Assembly (NCBI GenBank): GCA_946999645.1
Contig: CAMQDS010000016.1
Location: forward strand, 1-31,103
DNA: 31,103 nucleotides
From: an uncultured Bacteroidales bacterium
GTDB lineage: Bacteria; Bacteroidota; Bacteroidia; Bacteroidales; UBA932
Direction of reading: 5' to 3'
The notes under the pieces: generated by a model
Database searches by the model: none
What the model saw: only the letters and a program-made list of their open reading frames with translations
Told to the model about the DNA's origin: nothing
Position numbers and translations under genes: made by a program
In this document: piece after piece, positions 23,319 through 31,103 of the stretch
How positions within the stretch are numbered: position 1 is the stretch's first letter
Layout of the letters: each line of letters opens with the position of its first letter

Positions 23319-25645
23319 TTTTTATGTGTATTAGTCTTTTGTTTTGTGTTTTTCTTTGTTTTTGAAGCCTTTATTGATGCTTTTATTTTTGCTTTTCTTC
23401 TTGCCTTCTTTATGTCTGAAGATACTTCTTCTAAGGAAGTGTCGATAAGTTCATAGTCTAAGAGCCTCTGTTCCAAATTTGTGGCTTTTACTTTTATCTT
23501 TATTGGATCGCCCAACTTATATTCTTTTTTGGTGCGTTTGCCCCTTATCTTATAGTGTTCTTCATCAAATTCAAAAAAGTCGGATTTGATGTCTCTCAAA
23601 GCAATCATACCTTCAATTTTGGTAGGCTCTATTTCTACATATATTCCCCATTCTGTAAGTCCTGAAATGTGTCCATCATACTCGCTCCCTATCTTGTCTT
23701 GCATGTATTCTACGAGTTTGTACTTAATACTGTCTCTTTCAGCATTGGCTGCTATAATCTCTCGCTCAGATGCATGCTTGCACTGCTCCTCGTAGTATCT
23801 TTTATCTTGCGAGTCGGCGTTGTTAAGATACATTGCTAGTAGCCTGTGTACCATAGTGTCTGGGTAACGCCTTATCGGGGAAGTGAAATGTGTATAGTAT
23901 TTGAATGCAAGTCCGTAATGTCCTATGTTGTCAGTACTGTATGATGCTTTTGCCATTGAACGTAGGGCGAGCATTTCTATTGCCATAAATTCTGGCTTTT
24001 CTTTTGCCGAATCCAGTAGGTCATTTAATTGTTTCGCAGTCTTCCTGCTGTCGCCAGAACCTAATTCGGTACGGTAACCGAAATTGCCTACAAATTCTTT
24101 CAACCCTTCTATCTTTATAGGATTAGGCTCGTCGTGTATACGATATATAAATGTTTTCGGATTTTTAACTGCCTTTCCTGTCATCTTGCCATTTGTAGCC
24201 ACAAATTCAGCAACTTCTCTGTTGGCTAACAACATAAATTCCTCGATTAACCAATTGGCTTCTTTGGATATTTTTTGATATATGTTGATAGGGTGACCTT
24301 TCTCATCAACTTCTACTTTCATCTCAGGTCTTTCAAAACTTATGGCTCCTGAGGAGAATCTCTTTTTTCTTAGTATTTGGGCTATTGACCATAGTTCGAG
24401 TACGGCCACTTTCAACTTTTTAGGAATGATACAACCTTCATATATTCCTTTGCCCATAACGGCATCGGCTTTTTCTGAAATATCAGAGCCGTCACTTCCG
24501 CCACGAAGTTCCATTTCTATAGCCTTTTCTCCGTTATCAATTATCTGTTGCGCTGTTTCGTAAGCAAAACGATAGTCTGATTTTATTATGGTTCTTCCAA
24601 ACCAGGAATTTATTATCTTTCCTTTCTTTGTTATTTCAAATACTGCTGAAAATGTAAGTTTTTCCTCATTTGGTCTTAATGAACATAATTTGTTGGATAA
24701 CTTTTCGGGCAGCATAGGTACTGTCCTGTCTACCAAATAAACTGATGTCCCTCTCGCTTGTGCTTCTTTGTCAATTATAGAACCAGGAGTGACATAATGT
24801 GATACATCTGCGATGTGTACTCCTACTTCTATATTGCCATTGTCTAATTCTTTATAAGAAAGGGCATCATCAAAATCCTTGGCATCTGCAGGGTCTATGG
24901 TCATCGTAAGGGTGTCTCTGAAGTCCCGTCTTTCCTTAATATCTTCTGCTGTTATTTTTTCTGAAATATCATCAGCGGCATTTTCTACTTCAGGTTCAAA
25001 TCGATATGGAAGCCCGTATTCTGCAAGAATTGCATGCATCTCTGTATCGTTTTCACCTATCTCTCCCAAGACATCAACTATGTGTCCGTAAGGATTTGGT
25101 ACACCTTTCGGCCAGGAATCTATGATGACTGCCACTTTTAATCCAGAGTGGGCTTTTAGTTCGCACTTTTTCCCGTCAATATTATCATATACTCCTACAA
25201 CAGAATATATTCCGTTGCCTTCCTTGCGTAAGGCTCCTTGTGTGCCGGTTTGATTATTGTCTCCTTTTCTTTTATATATTGGTTTTCCATTCTTATCCAA
25301 AATATCTATAGAAATGTCGTAAGGCATTACTCTACTTTGCATAAGAACCCAGGCTTTATCTCCTACAATATGAAGTACACCGATAAATGGCTTTATAGAA
25401 CGTTCAAGGATTTCTTTAATATCACCCTCCATTCTCCTTCCTTCCATACTTTCCTTTATAACAGCGACTCTTACGCTATCTCCGTTCAAAGCTCCTTTTG
25501 TGCGTGAGGCTTTTACGAATATATCCTCTTCTAATTCATCAACTAAAATAAAGGCATAGCCTTCACGTGTCATTCGGACAGTGCCGATATATTCGGGGTA
25601 ATTTTTCTTTTTGTCCTTTTCTCTTTTTTTATTTCTATTGAACAT
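23315..25645 (-). CDS. rnr: Ribonuclease R
   Basis: 776 residues. A 3'-5' exoribonuclease that degrades structured RNA. Cold-shock-like domains occupy the N-terminal third (YIGTVRMTREGYAFILVD, and IGVLHIVGDKAWVLM). The RNB catalytic domain holds TIDPADAKDFDDALS, with the Asp residues that bind Mg2+, and HFTSPIRRYPD. An S1 domain follows (EYDGHISGLTEWGIYVEI), and the protein ends in a Lys-rich tail (KKARRKAKIKASIKASKTKK) typical of RNase R. Its stop codon overlaps the start of the ROK kinase by 4 bases. It lies 28 bases after recO and may also have a local promoter (-7 box at 25669-25676). Confidence 0.95.
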   Translation of the reverse strand: MFNRNKKREKDKKKNYPEYIGTVRMTREGYAFILVDELEEDIFVKASRTKGALNGDSVRVAVIKESMEGRRMEGDIKEILERSIKPFIGVLHIVGDKAWVLMQSRVMPYDISIDILDKNGKPIYKRKGDNNQTGTQGALRKEGNGIYSVVGVYDNIDGKKCELKAHSGLKVAVIIDSWPKGVPNPYGHIVDVLGEIGENDTEMHAILAEYGLPYRFEPEVENAADDISEKITAEDIKERRDFRDTLTMTIDPADAKDFDDALSYKELDNGNIEVGVHIADVSHYVTPGSIIDKEAQARGTSVYLVDRTVPMLPEKLSNKLCSLRPNEEKLTFSAVFEITKKGKIINSWFGRTIIKSDYRFAYETAQQIIDNGEKAIEMELRGGSDGSDISEKADAVMGKGIYEGCIIPKKLKVAVLELWSIAQILRKKRFSSGAISFERPEMKVEVDEKGHPINIYQKISKEANWLIEEFMLLANREVAEFVATNGKMTGKAVKNPKTFIYRIHDEPNPIKIEGLKEFVGNFGYRTELGSGDSRKTAKQLNDLLDSAKEKPEFMAIEMLALRSMAKASYSTDNIGHYGLAFKYYTHFTSPIRRYPDTMVHRLLAMYLNNADSQDKRYYEEQCKHASEREIIAANAERDSIKYKLVEYMQDKIGSEYDGHISGLTEWGIYVEIEPTKIEGMIALRDIKSDFFEFDEEHYKIRGKRTKKEYKLGDPIKIKVKATNLEQRLLDYELIDTSLEEVSSDIKKARRKAKIKASIKASKTKKNTKQKTNTHKK

Positions 25646-25668
25646 ATATCGGTTAATTATTGATATTA

Positions 25669-25676
25669 CAAATTTA
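25669..25676 (-). promoter_or_regulatory. Possible internal -7 box (TAAATTTG) before rnr
   Basis: The minus strand reads TAAATTTG across the recO stop codon, 23 bases before the rnr start. No convincing -33 box is seen at the right distance, so this is a weak call. Confidence 0.3.
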
Positions 25677-26333
25677 CTTAATAATAGCGAAAATATCTCT
25701 TAATACTTTGAGAGATTGAATTTTGATTGCACTTTCTGTGTGAAATTCCAAATATCTTATTAAATCTTCACAGATTTCGGTTCGCTCTTCTCCACCGAGA
25801 GGAATAAGCATGCTTTCACTAAAGTTTTTAGTCAGAAAAAGTCTTATTTTTTCAGAATTACTGCTGCAAAAAGGTGCTATATCTTCAAATGTGGGGCAAA
25901 ATCCGAGAGCCCCTGCAAATTCAAGCAAAAAACGTATATGGTAATTGCTGAAATCTGTATCTATTGCATCTAAGGTGAGAATCATTTTAACACACCAATC
26001 GAACAAACCCTCTTCATTCGTTCCGTCTTTTAGTGTTCTGTAAAGGACTTCACTTATAAATAGAGTTATTGCGTTTTTGTATAGATTGTTGCGGATGCCT
26101 GTTAGTGGAAATCTGCACTGAAAGTTTTTTGCCGACCAAAATGACGATTTCGGATTTTCTATTATATCTGCTTCTAATACATTGAGAGGGAAAAACATAG
26201 CCATGGAAAGCCCTTTCCCGACTTTTACCATAAAACTACGTCTTCCGTATTCTTTGCTTATAGTATGCAGAGATAGATTTTTCTCGCCAAATTTTGTACA
26301 CCTGAGTACTATGAGTTCGGCATTTGTTTTCAT
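25674..26333 (-). CDS. recO: DNA repair protein RecO
   Basis: 219 residues. RecO loads RecA at gaps with RecF/RecR and anneals single strands. The N-terminal OB-fold is clear from AELIVLRCTKFGEKNLSLHTI and SKEYGRRSFMVKVGKGL; the rest is the helical C-terminal domain (ALGFCPTFEDIAPF, then LIRYLEFHTE...IKSLKVLRDIF). The four-cysteine zinc site found in some RecO proteins is not present. Its start overlaps the rdgB stop as ATGA, pointing to translational coupling. Confidence 0.9.
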   Translation of the reverse strand: MKTNAELIVLRCTKFGEKNLSLHTISKEYGRRSFMVKVGKGLSMAMFFPLNVLEADIIENPKSSFWSAKNFQCRFPLTGIRNNLYKNAITLFISEVLYRTLKDGTNEEGLFDWCVKMILTLDAIDTDFSNYHIRFLLEFAGALGFCPTFEDIAPFCSSNSEKIRLFLTKNFSESMLIPLGGEERTEICEDLIRYLEFHTESAIKIQSLKVLRDIFAIIK

Positions 26334-27022
26334 TTGCCAATCTGTCCGCTCAGAAATGCAGCCATTGCACGCATTGCTTTGCCTCTGTGTGAAATAGCAT
26401 TCTTTTGCTCTTCTGAAATCTGAGCCGCTGTCAAGTGTTTCTCATTTGGGACAACACTTCCGTCCAGTATAATTTTTCCGTTTTCGTCTAATGCCGGTAA
26501 TTCATCTGGTATGAAAACTGAATCATAGCCAAACCCACCTTTTCCTGACCTGTCTATAGCAATTTTACCATTCATCGCACCTTCAAAGAAGTACTTTTTA
26601 CCATTGAGAATTAAGGTGATAACTGTTTTAAAACAAGCCTTTCTTGTAGCATGTACAGTGTCTATCCCATATTCTCTTGCTACAGATGCCTCTCTTTCGT
26701 GGAGCGATATTTCTGTAAGAAGTTTATTGATGTTCTTATTGAAATCTTTTTCTTCAGAGGCATATCTTGCACTATGTACCCCAGGCTGTCCGCCTAATAT
26801 TTCGACTTCAAGTCCAGTGTCGTCTGCAAAACAATCTTTGCCTAAATGTTCGTAGATATATTCTGCTTTAATCAGAGAGTTGGCTTTCAATGTGTTGCCT
26901 GTCTCTGGGATGTCTTCTTTCATCCCCATTTCGGTTGGAGTAACGAGCTCAAATCTCCCGCCTAAAATTTCTGATGCTTCTCGCAGTTTTCCGCTATTGC
27001 CCGTTGAAAAAATAATTTTCAT
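26330..27022 (-). CDS. rdgB: XTP/dITP diphosphatase (Ham1 family)
   Basis: 230 residues. Removes non-canonical purine nucleoside triphosphates such as ITP and XTP. Key motifs are STGNSGKLREA at the N-terminus, FADDTGLEV with the metal-binding acidic residues, GKGGFGYDSVFIPD, and AISHRGKAM at the C-terminus. The protein is about 30 residues longer than usual, the extra being in two stretches: after SLHE (REYGIDTVHATRKA) and after IPDELPALDEN (IILDGSVVPNE). First gene of the operon, with its own promoter at 27056-27085. Confidence 0.94.
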   Translation of the reverse strand: MKIIFSTGNSGKLREASEILGGRFELVTPTEMGMKEDIPETGNTLKANSLIKAEYIYEHLGKDCFADDTGLEVEILGGQPGVHSARYASEEKDFNKNINKLLTEISLHEREASVAREYGIDTVHATRKACFKTVITLILNGKKYFFEGAMNGKIAIDRSGKGGFGYDSVFIPDELPALDENGKIILDGSVVPNEKHLTAAQISEEQKNAISHRGKAMRAMAAFLSGQIGK

Positions 27023-27055
27023 TTTACTGCTTTTTAAAACCTATAATATTCGCTG

Positions 27056-27085
27056 CAAAGGTATTAAAACTACTTGAATATCCAA
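27056..27085 (-). promoter_or_regulatory. Promoter of the rdgB-recO-rnr-ROK-manA operon
   Basis: The minus strand has TTG at 27085-27083 and TACCTTTG at 27063-27056 with a 19-base spacer. The start of rdgB lies 33 bases downstream of the box. It overlaps the divergent promoter of the protease gene. Confidence 0.65.
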
Positions 27086-27101
27086 TAATTTTATAACTTT
27101 G
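27074..27101 (+). promoter_or_regulatory. Promoter of the C-terminal processing protease gene
   Basis: TTG at 27074-27076 and TAACTTTG at 27094-27101 are separated by 17 bases. The ATG at 27148 is 46 bases downstream. It interleaves with the rdgB promoter, so the two may compete. Confidence 0.6.
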
Positions 27102-27147
27102 TTAGTTTTGAAATAGAAAACATACATAGAAAAGAAAATCATTGAAT

Positions 27148-28761
27148 ATGAAACTACGAAATATATTATCTGCTGTCGTTGTCATTTTTGTGGCAGTTAA
27201 TGCCTTAGGACAGTCAAAGTCATTTAGGTTGGGTAAATGGTTGGAAATAAATGATGCAATATTAAAAGAACTCAGCCGTAATTATGTGGATTCTTTACCT
27301 CTTGACAGAATAGAGAGGAAGGGAATTGATGCTATGCTCGCAGCATTGGACCCATATACAATATATATTCCCGAAGAGGAAGATGATGACCTTAGGCTGA
27401 TGATAAACAAGACGTACGGAGGTGTAGGAGCGATTATTTTTAAGCCTGAAAAAGACGGATATGTTTATATAAATGAACCTTATGCCAATTCTCCAGCAGT
27501 GAAAGCGGGATTGCGTTCTGGCGACCGTATAATGTCAATTGACGGGGTGAATGTGAAAGGTTTGGATACTAAGGAATGTAGTGATAAAATGAGGGGAAAG
27601 CCTGGAACTGTCGTTAAATTTAAGGTTTTGAAGGTTCATACTGGAGTAGAAAAGGATGTGACTGTTACAAGGGAAAGGATTCACCTCCCTGATGTGGAAT
27701 ATTCAGGTATGCTCAATGATACAACAGGATATATCTTGCAGACTGGATTTACTGACAATGTTTCTGGAGCTATAAGAAACGCTTTTAATAGTCTTAAAAA
27801 GCAAGGAATGAGGAGACTTATTTACGATTTACGAGGCAATGGAGGCGGTCTTATGTATGAGGCTATAAATATAGTCTCTCTGTTTGTACCCAAAGGATCT
27901 CTTGTAGTGTCACAAAAAGGGAAAAACGATGAAAATAGGGAGGAATACCGTACTGTGATAGAGCCGCTTGATGCTAAGATGCCTATTACTGTTTTAGTAG
28001 ACGGGGGGTCTGCTTCTTCTTCCGAAATAGTAGCCGGTGCATTACAAGACCTTGATAGAGCAGTAATTATGGGGAAAAGAACGTATGGAAAAGGACTTGT
28101 GCAGAGTATCGTCCCACTACCATATAATGGAAAAATGAAAATTACAACAGCAAAATATTATACTCCAAGCGGACGCTGTGTTCAAGCAATAGATTATACT
28201 CATAGAAATGAGGATGGAAGCGTAGGTCAGATTCCAGATTCTCTTACTAAAGAGTTTAAAACATTGAAGGGCAGGATTGTAAGAGATGGAGGAGGAATTA
28301 CTCCTGATGTGAAGTTGGATGCTCCTAATTATAGTCGTCTTGTATACTCACTTGTCGTGTCTGGAATTATAGATCAATATGCTCTGGATTATACTACACG
28401 CCATGAAACGATTCCAGCAATAGATGATTTTCATTTTAATGATTATGAAGACTTTATAAATTTTGCAAAAGGTAAAAAATTTGACTATCGTTCAAATGCA
28501 AAGGCTTTATACGATAAGATGAAAACTGAATTGAAATTAGATGGATTGGATGGAGGACTCAAAAAAGAACTTGAGGCTTTGGATAAAGTAATCGATATGG
28601 AAAAAGAACAGTTCCTTAGAATGAAAAAGGATGAAATCATTCCTTTTATAGAGGAGGAAATTGCTGTTCGTTACTACTACCACGAGGCAGGGATAAAAAT
28701 ACGTATCCGTTATGATACACAACTTAAAAAGTGTGTAAATGATGGGCAAAAATTAATATAA
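27148..28761 (+). CDS. S41-family C-terminal processing peptidase
   Basis: 537 residues from the ATG at 27148; a TTG two codons earlier is in frame but less likely. The Sec signal peptide ends near VNALGQ. A PDZ domain spans about 80-165 (GGVGAIIF, YANSPAVKAGLRSGDRIMSI). The protease domain has GFTDNVSGAIRNAF, YDLRGNGGGLMYEA, the Ser of GGSASSSEIV at residue 290 and the Lys of TYGKGLVQ at 315, whose spacing of 25 matches the Ser-Lys dyad of Tsp/CtpA. Acts in the periplasm on protein C-termini. A helical Lys/Glu-rich C-terminal domain follows. It converges on the U32 gene with a 2-base gap. Confidence 0.94.
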   Translation: MKLRNILSAVVVIFVAVNALGQSKSFRLGKWLEINDAILKELSRNYVDSLPLDRIERKGIDAMLAALDPYTIYIPEEEDDDLRLMINKTYGGVGAIIFKPEKDGYVYINEPYANSPAVKAGLRSGDRIMSIDGVNVKGLDTKECSDKMRGKPGTVVKFKVLKVHTGVEKDVTVTRERIHLPDVEYSGMLNDTTGYILQTGFTDNVSGAIRNAFNSLKKQGMRRLIYDLRGNGGGLMYEAINIVSLFVPKGSLVVSQKGKNDENREEYRTVIEPLDAKMPITVLVDGGSASSSEIVAGALQDLDRAVIMGKRTYGKGLVQSIVPLPYNGKMKITTAKYYTPSGRCVQAIDYTHRNEDGSVGQIPDSLTKEFKTLKGRIVRDGGGITPDVKLDAPNYSRLVYSLVVSGIIDQYALDYTTRHETIPAIDDFHFNDYEDFINFAKGKKFDYRSNAKALYDKMKTELKLDGLDGGLKKELEALDKVIDMEKEQFLRMKKDEIIPFIEEEIAVRYYYHEAGIKIRIRYDTQLKKCVNDGQKLI

Positions 28762-28763
28762 GC

Positions 28764-30014
28764 CTACTTAATTTCTTCCCATAAATATATTTTATCCCCT
28801 CGTCTGAGCCTGCCGAGTTTGGGATTGATTGCTATAGAACAACGGATGCCTTTTTCTGCAACAGTGGCATCTTTTAAGTCTACTCTTATATCATCTACTG
28901 TAAATTCTATTACTCCTGATGTGGCACCTATTGCAATTACTTCTGCACCTTTATGAAGGGTTGCGGATTCTACTGCTACTTCTGCTACATTTATTTTGTC
29001 AAACCAGTTTGTGACTTTGCCGCAGTATACTTTTTTACGAGTGGCATTGCTTCCGTATACCGAACTCCATTCTCCCAATTTTGCTCCCTGGTAATATCCG
29101 TCCCAAAAACCACGGTTGAAAACTTCGGATAGTTGTTCTTTTAATTTGGAAGCAAGTTCTGGAGTGTATTTTCCCTCGCATACGGCATCAGCAGCTGTTC
29201 TATAACACAATGCGCATCTTTTTACATATTCTGCTGATCTTGCCCTTCCCTCTATTTTAAATACTTTTACGCCGGCATCAATGATTTTGTCCATAAACTC
29301 TATGGTACATAAATCTTTAGGGGACATAATGTATTTGTTGTCAATGTTAAGTTTATTTCCTGTTTCCAAATCGGTAACTTCATATCCACGCCTACAGAGT
29401 TGATAGCATGAGCCTCTGTTTGCAGAAGAGCCATAAGTGTTGAGGCTTAGATAACATTTGCCTGAAATTGCCATACATAAGGCACCGTGTGCAAACATTT
29501 CAATTCTTACAAGTTTGCCTGATGGTCCACAAATATTGTCTGATACGATAGTGTTGTAAATTTCTTTGACCTGTTTCAGATTTAACTCTCGCGCAAGTAC
29601 GATTACATCAGCAAATTGTGAATAAAATCGTAGTGCATCTATGTTTGATACGTTTAATTGTGTGGATATATGCACTTCAAGTCCTATCTGCCTGCAATAG
29701 GAAATGGCTGCCATATCAGAAGCAATTATGGCTGAAACCCCTGCTTCTTTTGCAGCATCCAATGTGCTGTGCATTGCTTCTAATTCCTCCTGATATAATA
29801 CTATATTTAGAGTTAGATATGTCTTTATTCCTTTTTCACGACATATGCGGACAACTTCTTTAAGGTCGTCTTTCTTGAAATTATTGGCAGAATGGGAACG
29901 CATATTCAGTTCTCCTACTCCAAAATAAATGGAATTTGCTCCTCCTTGTATAGCAGCATGCAGACATTCAAAATTTCCTGCAGGTGCCATTATCTCCAAC
30001 TCGTCTTTTCTCAT
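28764..30014 (-). CDS. U32-family protein, TrhP/YegQ-like tRNA hydroxylation protein
   Basis: 416 residues. The N-terminus ELEIMAPAGNFECLHAAIQGGANSIYFG is the U32 hallmark. VHISTQLNVSN and a four-Cys region (HGALCMAISGKCYLS, then GSCYQLCRRGYEV) match the iron-sulfur-binding core of the family. U32 members of this length act in tRNA wobble uridine hydroxylation (TrhP) rather than as peptidases, despite the old name 'collagenase-like'. C-terminal beta-barrel follows. It lies 1 base after the polyprenyl synthetase gene in the same operon. Assignment to TrhP rather than another U32 branch is by length and motif only. Confidence 0.88.
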   Translation of the reverse strand: MRKDELEIMAPAGNFECLHAAIQGGANSIYFGVGELNMRSHSANNFKKDDLKEVVRICREKGIKTYLTLNIVLYQEELEAMHSTLDAAKEAGVSAIIASDMAAISYCRQIGLEVHISTQLNVSNIDALRFYSQFADVIVLARELNLKQVKEIYNTIVSDNICGPSGKLVRIEMFAHGALCMAISGKCYLSLNTYGSSANRGSCYQLCRRGYEVTDLETGNKLNIDNKYIMSPKDLCTIEFMDKIIDAGVKVFKIEGRARSAEYVKRCALCYRTAADAVCEGKYTPELASKLKEQLSEVFNRGFWDGYYQGAKLGEWSSVYGSNATRKKVYCGKVTNWFDKINVAEVAVESATLHKGAEVIAIGATSGVIEFTVDDIRVDLKDATVAEKGIRCSIAINPKLGRLRRGDKIYLWEEIK

Positions 30015-30015
30015 A

Positions 30016-30999
30016 TTATTTACTTCTTCCCACTAAATTTTCTGCGAATCTTTTTAATATTTCAAACTTTAAACCCTTACAAGACTTTTCTGCATATTCA
30101 AGTGCTTTCTTGTTGAGGTCTGATATTTTATATTTAGCGTCATCGATAATACAAAGTTTGCTGTAAATAGTTTTTACTTCATTTATCTTTCTGCTTTTTT
30201 CTTCTTCGGTATCTGCAGGCTTATTGATTAGATTTAAAAGAGCATTCCTATCTTTTGAGTCCGCTTTTTCTATCGCTCTATTTAAAAGCCAGTTCTTTTT
30301 GCAATTTATAATATCACCGCCTACTGGTTTACCAAGAATTTGCTCATTGCCATAAGTGTCTAAATAGTCATCAGTTACTTGAAAGGCTTGCCCTAGGTAG
30401 TATCCGTACCAATATAGATTATCGCAATCTTCTTCTTTTGCTCCAGCAATCAATGCTCCCATTTTTGATGAACACGCGATGAGTACACCAGTTTTGAGCC
30501 CTATCATTTTCATGTAATCATCCATTGATACACTTTCCGCTCTCTCAAAATCCATATCATACTGTTGCCCCTCGCAGACTTGTGCAGCCGTTCTGTTAAA
30601 AAGTTCAATTACTTTCAGAAGCACCTCTGACGGAGCCTTACATATCCTACTGTAACTATCAATACACATTACATCTCCTGAAAGTATGGCGGTATCTTTG
30701 TTCCATTTTTTCCATACGGTATCCATACCTCTTCGTAAAGGAGAATTGTCCATAATATCATCATGCAGCAGTGTAAAGTTGTGAAATACCTCTATCCCTG
30801 CGGCAGGTTGCAGTATTGAATCATTCAAGTCGTCTTTATAAAGTGAATAAGTTGTAATACAAAGTCTTGGTCTAATTCTCTTTCCCCCAATACTCATTGT
30901 ATAACGCAGAGGCTCATATATTCCTTTTGGCTCGTCGTTGAATTGAATATTTTTAAATAGTTGCCTGACAACTGAATCTATTTTTTCTTCTGTGAACAT
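30016..30999 (-). CDS. Polyprenyl (isoprenyl) diphosphate synthase
   Basis: 327 residues from the ATG at 30997-30999. An upstream in-frame ATG at 31044 would add 15 residues, but the promoter -7 box at 31020-31027 lies downstream of it, so it is rejected. The trans-isoprenyl diphosphate synthase signatures are present: GGKRIRPRLCI, the first Asp-rich motif in LLHDDIMD, GLKTGVLIACS and the second in QVTDDYLDTYG. It condenses isopentenyl diphosphate with allylic diphosphates to make a prenyl chain. Chain length cannot be told from sequence by eye. It heads an operon with the U32 gene (1-base gap). Confidence 0.92.
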   Translation of the reverse strand: MFTEEKIDSVVRQLFKNIQFNDEPKGIYEPLRYTMSIGGKRIRPRLCITTYSLYKDDLNDSILQPAAGIEVFHNFTLLHDDIMDNSPLRRGMDTVWKKWNKDTAILSGDVMCIDSYSRICKAPSEVLLKVIELFNRTAAQVCEGQQYDMDFERAESVSMDDYMKMIGLKTGVLIACSSKMGALIAGAKEEDCDNLYWYGYYLGQAFQVTDDYLDTYGNEQILGKPVGGDIINCKKNWLLNRAIEKADSKDRNALLNLINKPADTEEEKSRKINEVKTIYSKLCIIDDAKYKISDLNKKALEYAEKSCKGLKFEILKRFAENLVGRSK

Positions 31000-31019
31000 G
31001 TTGATGCTTTTGAACTGTG

Positions 31020-31027
31020 CAAAGATA
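31020..31027 (-). promoter_or_regulatory. -7 box (TATCTTTG) of the polyprenyl synthase operon
   Basis: The minus strand reads TATCTTTG, matching TAnnTTTG, 21 bases upstream of the chosen start. No clear -33 box is seen. It decides the start codon of the polyprenyl synthase gene. Confidence 0.5.
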
Positions 31028-31044
31028 GTGATAAATAAATTCAC

Positions 31045-31052
31045 TATTTTTG
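31045..31052 (+). promoter_or_regulatory. -7 box (TATTTTTG) of the divergent gene at the right edge
   Basis: TATTTTTG matches TAnnTTTG on the plus strand and is 27 bases before an ATG at 31079. Confidence 0.4.
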
Positions 31053-31078
31053 CATAATATAATAAAGTTAAATTTCAG

Positions 31079-31103
31079 ATGGTTATAAATTCAGAGGCTA
31101 CCG
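31079..31103 (+). CDS. Start of a divergent gene cut by the window edge
   Basis: An ATG at 31079 opens a frame reading MVINSEAT to the window end, preceded by a -7 box at a sensible distance. Eight codons are too few to name the product. Confidence 0.35.

Noticed and set aside
25674..26333. RecO called defective because it lacks zinc-binding cysteines
   Set aside because: Several functional RecO proteins, including that of E. coli, lack the zinc site, so this is not a sign of loss.
31000..31044. Upstream ATG giving a 342-residue polyprenyl synthase
   Set aside because: A TATCTTTG -7 box lies between that ATG and the ATG at 30999, and the family's N-terminus fits the shorter form.

Overview
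The window comes from the chromosome of an AT-rich member of the Bacteroidota, most likely order Bacteroidales. The reasons are the promoters (repeated TAnnTTTG -7 boxes, no strong Shine-Dalgarno sequences), the many lipoproteins with a short hydrophobic segment ending in a lipobox cysteine, the BACON, DUF5689-like and Mfa-like fimbrillin domains, TonB-dependent receptors carrying an N-terminal carboxypeptidase-regulatory-like domain, and an S16 protein with a long Ala/Glu/Lys tail. Genus cannot be decided from the sequence alone.

Layout. (1) 1-3678: two tandem fimbrillin-like genes, the first cut by the window edge. They are nearly identical over the fimbrillin half and diverge in a C-terminal Lcl/DUF1566-like (probably C-type-lectin-like) domain. 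(2) 3692-6561, minus strand: rpsP-rimM, then metK. The metK leader holds a good candidate SAM-II riboswitch followed by an intrinsic terminator. (3) 6562-21149, plus strand: an accessory locus of an Oar-like TonB-dependent receptor, a BACON/OB-fold lipoprotein, a second BACON lipoprotein, a BACON-fused DRGH-type DNA/RNA nuclease lipoprotein, a secreted endonuclease/exonuclease/phosphatase-fold enzyme, a second TonB-dependent receptor, a DUF5689-like OB-fold lipoprotein and an M3 metallopeptidase lipoprotein. A terminator-like hairpin at 11420 and a new -7 box split it into at least two transcription units. (4) 21205-27022, minus strand: a tightly packed operon rdgB-recO-rnr-ROK kinase-manA with two ATGA overlaps. 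(5) 27148-28761, plus strand: a C-terminal processing protease, divergent from rdgB. (6) 28764-30999, minus strand: polyprenyl synthetase and a U32 (TrhP/YegQ-like) protein, with a divergent gene starting at about 31079.

The part most likely to be a little-described system is region 3. Two outer-membrane importers, two nucleases of unrelated fold and several surface or periplasmic lipoproteins with OB folds fit capture, cutting and import of extracellular nucleic acid. That reading is inferred from domain content and gene order. Second is the fimbrillin pair, whose variable lectin-like C-termini resemble the targets of diversity-generating retroelements, although no reverse transcriptase or template repeat lies in this window.
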